DNA of 64,000 nucleotides from Monoplex corrugatus (Eukaryota > Mollusca > Gastropoda > Littorinimorpha > Ranellidae): positions 37,446,050 through 37,510,049 of the forward strand of contig CM060308.1 in assembly GCA_030674185.1 (NCBI GenBank), read 5' to 3'. Below the pieces are notes generated by a model. The model had not been told where the DNA came from. It searched no databases and was given only the letters and a program-made list of their open reading frames with translations. The translations under genes and the position numbers were made by a program. This document shows, piece by piece, positions 25,201-33,100 of the stretch; the first letter of the stretch is position 1, and every line of letters begins with the position of its first letter.

Positions 25201-28200
25201 CCCACGCCGGGGATCGAACCTGGGCGATTCTGCGCTTCAGAACTGCGGTACGCGGTTTTACCAATGTGCTAACGGGGCACACATCATCTGTAGGGAATTT
25301 AATCCTTATGAAGTTCACTTTTTTGGTTCCTCCTTGCCCAGATCCAGCTTGAGCTCCTTTCTGCTGCCTCTGCCATCGCTTTAAGGGCTCTAGTCCTCTT
25401 CTTTCCAGAAATGGCGAGTTGTTTCATGAGATCATAAGCGGAGGTGCCCACAAACCCTCTTGCCCCGACCTCTATGGCGAAGATTTTGACCCTCAGACCT
25501 GCTTTCTTCAGGGTGCTGGCAAGACCGGCGTATTTTTCGGTCTTGTAGATATGTGCTTCTTCCATTCTGCTTTCGTATGGCACAGTGAGTTCTATCAGAA
25601 TCACTTGTTTCGAGGAGTCAGAGTGGAGAGCGATGTCTGGTCTCATGCCTGTCTTGCTGATGACATCTGGGTAATTTCTCCACTCTGGGAGGTCTGCTGT
25701 ACACTCCCAGTCGACTGCTCCATCCAGAAGACCCTTTGGCAATGTGCTGGTTGTCATAGCCCTTTCGGGCCAGACCTGTTTCCCTCCTGCTTTGTAGAAC
25801 GTTGTCATAGCAATTGGTGCGTTTGGGGTCATGGTTTTTTCGCTAACCACATCTGTGATCACTTTCAGAACTTGGTTGTGCCTCCATGTATACCTTCCTT
25901 GGGCTAGCGCTACTTTGCAAGAGCTTAGGACATGTTCCACTGTTTGTTTCTTCTGACAGAGCGGACATGCTGGGTCGTCTGCTTTCCCCCATTTCACTAA
26001 GTTTGCATTCGAGGGGAGCAGGTCATATACAGATCTGAGGAGGAAGCTTATCCTTAGAGGAGCCATGTGCCACATATCGTTCCAGCTGAGACTTCTTTGG
26101 AGTGCACTGTCCCATGTTGTCCATTGCCCCTGTTGACCTTGCTGGACTGCCTTCTGCACTCTTTTGACATCTTCTTCTTCCTTCAACTCCTGTATGATCA
26201 TGTCTCTTTTTTCCTTCCCTTTGGCTTTGGACCACCACTGCATTTTTGTTGCTCCCAGTCCCTGTCTGTTGGTTTGCGTGTGTCCAATTATTTCTTTGAT
26301 GCTGAGGTTTCTCTTGGCATTGTTTACAGCCTCTTGGACTTTCCACTTTCTGCCAGTTCTCAGCTTTGGATGAACTGCTCTCACGATATTGTCCTCCGAT
26401 TCCTCCAGCATGCTCAACAGTCTTGCTTTTCCAACTTTGTATTCCTCCACTATGGATTTCAGAGGTAGTTTCAGCATTGCTTGACGACAGTAGAATGCAA
26501 CATCAGTGAGACCAGGTGGGACACCGAGCCATTTTCTTGTGTATTTGTTGATTTTGGCTTCCATTGCTTCGACTGTGCTGGTGCAAATGTCATAGATTAG
26601 CAGTGGCCACAGCAGCTTTGGTATCAGCATGAACTGTAGACACCAGACTTTGTATTTGCCTGGCAGTCCGCAGTTATCTATTTTCTTCAGGCCTTCTTCT
26701 GCTGTTTGCTTGGTTTCACATCCCCTTTGTGTGTCTTTCAGGGAGTCATCATACCATCTTCCGAGACTTTTTACTGGCTCTTCTGTGACAGTGGGGATGG
26801 CTTGGTTGGCTACCATGAATTTGACTGAATCTGCCACTTTTCCTTTTCGCAGTGAGAGACTTCGGGATTTCTTAGGTTTGAACCTCATTCTTGAAGAGGC
26901 CACCAGCTCATCCAGCTGCTTTAAGATTTGGTGTGTCTCTTCCTCATCCGTGGACAAGACTGTTGTGTCATCCATGAAAGCTTTCAGAGGAGGCATCTGG
27001 TATCCATCTCCCAGATTCACTGGACCTGAACTCTTCATTGCAGCTTTCAAGATGACTTCCATTGCCAACACGAACAGTATGGGAGAGATTGCACAGCCCA
27101 TTGCAATGCCCACCTCTAGGTCTATCCAGTCCGTGGTGTATTCTTTGGTAGAGAACCGCATTGAGAACCCTTGGAAATACTTCCTCAGCATTGTACGGAT
27201 GTTTTCTGGGATGTGATACATTTCAAGAGCCAGCTGGATCATATCGTGTGGAACTGATCCATATGCATTCGCCAGATCAAGCCAAACTACGTCAATGTCT
27301 CTCTTCTCTGTTCTTGCTTTTTGGATGGCATCCCAAATCAACGTGGCATGTTCCAAGCATCCAGGCATTCCTGGTATGCCTCCCTTTTGGACTGACATAT
27401 CCAGATACTTGTTTTCAGTCAGGTATTTTGTCAATCTTGCTGCCATAACAGAGAAGAAGATTTTCCCCTCGACGTTCAGAAGTGATATTGGCCTGAACTG
27501 ATTGATGCTGCTGGAGTTCTGCTCCTTCGGAATGTACACTCCTTCAGCTCTCATCCATTGGTCGCTGATCTTCTGGTTCCTCCATGCTGATCGAATCATC
27601 TTGTGGAGCCACTCGAGCACTTTTGGGCATTTCTTGTAGAGCAGGTATGGTATTCCGTTTGGTCCAGGTGCTGACTTGGCTCTGGCTTTCTTTACTACGT
27701 TCTTCACTTCATCCAGTGTTGGTGGTTTGTTATTGAATTTTCCTTCTGGCGCTGCAGGCCAAACCAGATTTTGGATTTCAAGTGGTGCCTCGCGCTGAGA
27801 ATCGGAATATGTTTCCCTGAGATGCTGCTCTAGGGTTTCCTTGCCCACTGTGAGAGTCCCTGATTTGGGTTGTTCAAACAGCTTTCTTGCAAAGTCAAAG
27901 GGATCTTTGAAGAAACGATCTTGAGTCTTCTTCTTTTTGCTCTTTCTTCGCCTTGCTGATTCCACTTTGCTGAGAGCATTGTGTTTGGCCTTCAGATCTT
28001 TCCAGAGTTCCAGGAGCCCTTGCTTCTCGAATTCTGAGGCAGTTTTCATTCGCTTTTTAAGCTTCCTTTTCTCCCTCCGGATGCTCTCCATCTGTTGCTG
28101 TCTTCTGGATTTCTGGGGAGGCGTTTTTGTCTTTGGCTGCTTCACTCCATAAGTGTCCCTGCAGATAGAGTATATGATGTCTCCGTATGTGTCAAGTTTG

Positions 28201-30078
28201 TGTTCCAGCGTACTGTTCCCTATTAGCGCATTCAGCTTAAGGACAAGTTCCTCATCTAATTTCTCCCATTGTTCTTTTGCACCGGCAGGCGGCAAATTGA
28301 GTTTTCCACGTTTGGCGTTAAGAGCTTGTGCAAAATCCGCATCAGAACCGTCAGCGTGGATGTCCTTGGCACTATGGTTTAATTCCTGGCCTTGGTCATC
28401 CAACGTCTCACCTGCTATCGCAGTGCGCTGCTGCTGGTTCGTATGTGTCTTCAAACAGCCCATTTTTGTCCTGTGGATCTTCATGCCGCGTTTGGTGGTG
28501 AATCTCCTTCCACACGCACACGGAAATTCCAACTGGTCATTAATCATGGTCCGTTGTGCGTTTCCAGTCGTGATGGAGTCAGTGCCGATGGATTCATCAT
28601 TCTCTCCCCTTTCGGTGAATCCTGGGAGCATCTTTCATTTGGAAAACTCGTGGCATGTTATCAAAGGCAAGGTGGGAAGCCAACCCACAAAGCCCGCAGA
28701 TCTAGTCTTTCCCAGTGTCCTTCGGTCTTTCCCGAATGTCCTCCGAACTATTCCCGGAAAGAAACTCTAGGGAGAGTAACATATTGCCGCTTACAGATCA
28801 ACGTGAATTAGCGGGGACAAAGTATGTTATTAGAGCTCTGGCCGTACAGAACTCAGTTAAGGATGAATTACTATACACCTCGGAAACTGAATATCCTCAG
28901 AAAGCTCGAAAGATGCATACTCTTCAACCTATACGAAATTTTGCAGAAATTCTCCTGAGCAAAAACAATATTGATATAAATAACATTCCAGTAATGCCTC
29001 TTATTCCATCCATACCTCCCTGGGAACTTGAAAAAGCTAACTTTGACGTAGACTACATAAATCTCAATAAAACAGAAGAAATAAATATTCTAGTATCAGA
29101 AGTCAAATCTCATTTAACCACATATTATCCTAATCACCTAAAAATTTTCACAGACGGGTCTGTTTTAGATACAGCTGATAGCGGAACTGGCTTCGTTATT
29201 CCTGCCTTAAAGGTACAAAAATCTTTTTACATAGGTAAAGGCTTCTCTATTTTTACATCAGAATTATACGCAATATTGATGGCTCTTAACTATATTAATA
29301 GCCTCTCATACGATATCTGCAATATACTATTGTGTGTTGATTCTAAATCAGTGTTACGTAGCTTGAAACAAACAGAAAATGTAATACGAAATGACGTTAT
29401 ATGTGAGATCAAACATTTGATACATTGTATTTCATCCAGTGGTGTTGGTATAAATTTTTGCTGGGTTCCGTCACATTGTGGACTTTATTGGAATGAAGTT
29501 TCGGACAAATTAGCAAAAGACGGTGCATCCAATAATGCAAATACCGTAACTTTCCATAACATACGACTGTCAGTTCATGAACTTGGTTCTGTGTTAGAAT
29601 GTTCACTTTATACAAATTTTTCCAGTACCCAAAGCCTGATACCTAACTGCCCCAGACAGCTAGTGTCCTTGATACACAAACTAAGGCTTAACTCTTGGAA
29701 AACAAAATATACACAGAATGTATGTATTTGTTCAAAAGCATTATCTGTCCACCATCTGCTCTTTGAATGTCCTATTTTACTTACGACATATAGAAATAAC
29801 AATCTCGGTTTTTCATGTACTGATTCTAGAGATATCCTTTACAACAAAAATAATGATATTATTTCGGTAGTCCAGCTGATTCTCAGATCCCCTGTTGGCA
29901 AATTGTTATGAAGAGTTAATTAATTGTTGTCTGTTATTGATTGATTGATACAGTTAACTTCATGTTCTGAATTCTAAATTGAAATTGTTCCCCTTCTTAC
30001 ATTCAATCTCCCACTACCCCTTCCCATCCCCGTTCGCCACCTTTTTTTTTCTTTTCTTTTTTTTCATCCTGTGTGTGT

Positions 30079-30165
<87 letters not shown>

Positions 30166-33100
30166 TGTGTGTGCGTGTGTGTGTGTGTGTGAGTGTGTGT
30201 GTGTGTCTAAAATCACTATTGTGAACAGACATTAAATAAAGATTCCATTCCATTCCTTTGCGATAGAAGAAGAAGAAGGCAAAGCAGAGTGCAGAGTTAC
30301 GAAAATCGATACGATAAGAGAAGTTGCGAGTCTAGATCTTGCTGAAGCCGAAGTAACGTTGAACGGAACTGAAACGTCGCAGTTGACAGAAACATGACCA
30401 ACAGTTTGGGTGTTGAATTTCTGCATGGAGAGTTAAGGATCAAGTTTCGAGTTTGTTTGGAATCTGTTCGAGAGGGACTCATCGCTCAATCGGACAATTC
30501 TATATGCGCTCCACCCAAATCTTCCAGCAATTATCTGGCAGACTCCCCGAGCCTGTGAAAAACCCTATGCGCTGACAAGGTCTTCAACTGAGGGGGGAGG
30601 GGTAGACCTTGGAAATACTAACCTGATACACTACCAGAATGATGGAAATATTAAGACAGGCAGCAGACGGGCCAACGTTTAATGTTGCAGGCTGGCATTA
30701 AAACTCAGGATATCAAAATCCTGAGTCCACTGCTGTTATCAAGAGAACCAACCAGACGGCAGTGTAGTGTTTTTGCTGACAGTAAAGAATTTCTAAATCT
30801 TTTATTGATCAGGATGTAGTCAATCTGATTTTTGGTATTATCTCCTGGGCTCATCCAAGTCCATTTTCTTCTATTAGGCTGCTCAAATCAGGTGTTTCCT
30901 ACTATGAACTCATTCATCTGTGCCCATTCTACAAGTTTCCCTCCCCTTTCATTTTGTGTACCTAAGCCATGAGGTCCAACTATATCCTCCACCCTATCTT
31001 GTCCCACTTTAGCATTAAAATCTCCCATTAATATTGTAACTTCTTGTGATTTACATTGGGCCTTGGCCATCCGTGATACTTCGTAGAAGTTGTCAATGTC
31101 TTCCTGAGTACTTGCGGATGTTGGTGCATAACCTGAATGATGTTGATATCAAATGGCCCGCCACTCAATTTAACCAGCAAAATTCTGTCGGACTTAGCCC
31201 AGTGTCCCCTAACTGCTTTTGATTTGTCCCTGTCCATTACGATGCCTACTCCTCTTTCATGTGAGTTTCCACCAGAATATATGACTATGCTCTCCTGATG
31301 TTATCATGCCTGCCCCTTTCCATCTCACTTCCCCTAGTCCTAAAATACTAATGTTAAGCCTTTCCATTTCCATTTTGATATTGTCTGATTTACCTTTTTA
31401 CAACAATGTTCTGACGTTCCATGTTGAGATTTTGGTATTTTTTTCTGAGGTTGACGCAGAAGCTTGCTGACGGTCTGGCGTCACCTGCGCAGTATGACGG
31501 TCCCTACTGGACGAAGGTGCTCCATAGGAGCCCCTATGTATGTTGTTACTTATTTTCATTGGATTGTCTGGCTATGATATCTTGGGAAAGTACGATGGTT
31601 TCCCGTTGCCTTCCATCGGTTTGTTCACAGTCTCTCCGTCAGCCTTTGTCGTTCCCACAACCTACAAGGCAGTAGGGTGATTTTTTTCAGGGTTTACTCC
31701 CTTAGCCTTATTCTCTCCTGAGATGTCCACAAGGCAGTGGAGCTATTTACCCATAGCAGGGCGTCTGGTTCGTGGACACCAGGCATATCCACACGCCGTT
31801 GGCCTGCATGCCGCACGTCTGGGGCCAGACCTCTTCGAGATTTAGAGTCTGTGAGGTGCTCAGTTACGACATGTCGCCACGAGAAGGCATAACGTAGGGC
31901 TTGCTGATTGAGAGGCTATGTACTGACAGAGACTTACGCATTCTGCTCTCCATTTCGCACAGCTGCAAGCAGCAGTGCAAGCCAGCGGTGCAGGCTGAAA
32001 GTGAGAGGTGACAGGCACGCAATCACAAGCCAACACACTGGACGCATCACATCTGCCATTTGACATGCTTGGGATTATTATACAAAAAATCTGAACAACA
32101 GTTTCTTTTTCTCCTCTATCTTTCTTCACAATGGCCACAGAGTCTGGTACAATCTTTTTAACGATGCTATGACGATGCATGACAATGTGGCTGATAATCA
32201 TGGGAGTTCCATTCTGATTTGAGATAAGGTTGTATTCTACGCTTCTGTTCATAACATATCCTGGCATCGACCAGGCCCGAGCAATACAGACTCCTGCAGT
32301 GTTGGTCAAGACATTCGAGCAACACCGTCACTGACGCATCCGTGAAGTGGATGACACTCGACTGTACATGTACAGTCCCAGTCTTCCCAGTCAGCCCATG
32401 GCTTGGCACTGGGTAGAAGCAGGTTGGAGCCCAAAAATCCCGTAATGATAAGACAGGACTGAAAGAATTCGAACCCTCAACTGTCAGTTCTTAATCATTT
32501 GCGATAACTATTGCACCACGGCTATCAGCCTCTATTGAACACTGATAAATCAACAACTATAATTACGCAATGCGATTTGTCCTTACAGGTAATGGAAAGA
32601 TCAGTCTTTCAGAGTACAAAACGCAGCAACCAAAAGTAAGTTTTTCCAAAATTCATTTGCACTATCTCCATTTTTTTAAGTAGGTGTTTAGATTCTGGAG
32701 TTAGATCACAAGTTTTTCAAAATTCATTTGCGCTATTTCCATTCTTTAACTAAGTAGGTGTTTAGATTCTGGAGTCCATGGCTCGATCTATCTCTCCGTT
32801 TGTCTAAGCACGTATTAATGTATGTATAAATGTTTTTTGACATGTATTATGATATACTATGTATATATAGTATGCATGTATATTATATTATATGCATGTT
32901 ATCTATACACTTGTTATATTATATATACATATATATATATAATTATTTTATATATATATATATATATGTATCACTATACTCCTAATCATAATTTAAGGGC
33001 CACTTCTTCCTTCCTCTCTAATTTTAAGTTGAAATAATTGACAATGTTTAGAATTGATTCTATGTTTTATTTCATCATTTCCACACCTGTTTTGGAAAAA

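Larger units (their letters stand above)
25040..28756 (-). mobile_element. R2-group LINE with restriction-like endonuclease, apparently full length
   Basis: A 3717-bp insertion flanked by perfect 20-bp target duplications. On the minus strand it has a 5' UTR of about 125 bases, one intact ORF (28631-25299), then a 3' region with a tRNA-like segment, a run of about 33 A, and a further 130 bases. The single ORF with N-terminal zinc finger, RT, CCHC and C-terminal PD-(D/E)XK nuclease is the layout of the CRE/NeSL/R4/R2/HERO group. Clade assignment needs a tree; HERO-like is my best guess. Confidence 0.9.
24173..30258 (+). mobile_element. RNase-H LINE (I/Ingi/Jockey-like), 5'-truncated and split by a nested LINE
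   Basis: Two parts, 24173-25039 and 28777-30258, belong together once the insert at 25040-28756 is removed. The first begins inside the reverse transcriptase at motif A; the second carries RNase H and a C-terminal zinc-binding-like segment. The 3' end has a (GT)n tract and ends ATTAAATAAAGATTCCATTC, a common LINE 3' end with a short pentanucleotide tail. It lies in intron 3 of the EF-hand gene. Confidence 0.88.

Noticed and set aside
25200..25283. Functional tRNA gene on the minus strand
   Set aside because: Good A- and B-boxes, but acceptor and anticodon stems have too many mismatches and poly(A) follows directly, as in a retroposed copy.
26629..28811. Plus-strand frames of 195-205 residues over the R2-group LINE
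   Set aside because: Shadows of the 1110-residue minus-strand ORF; no motifs.
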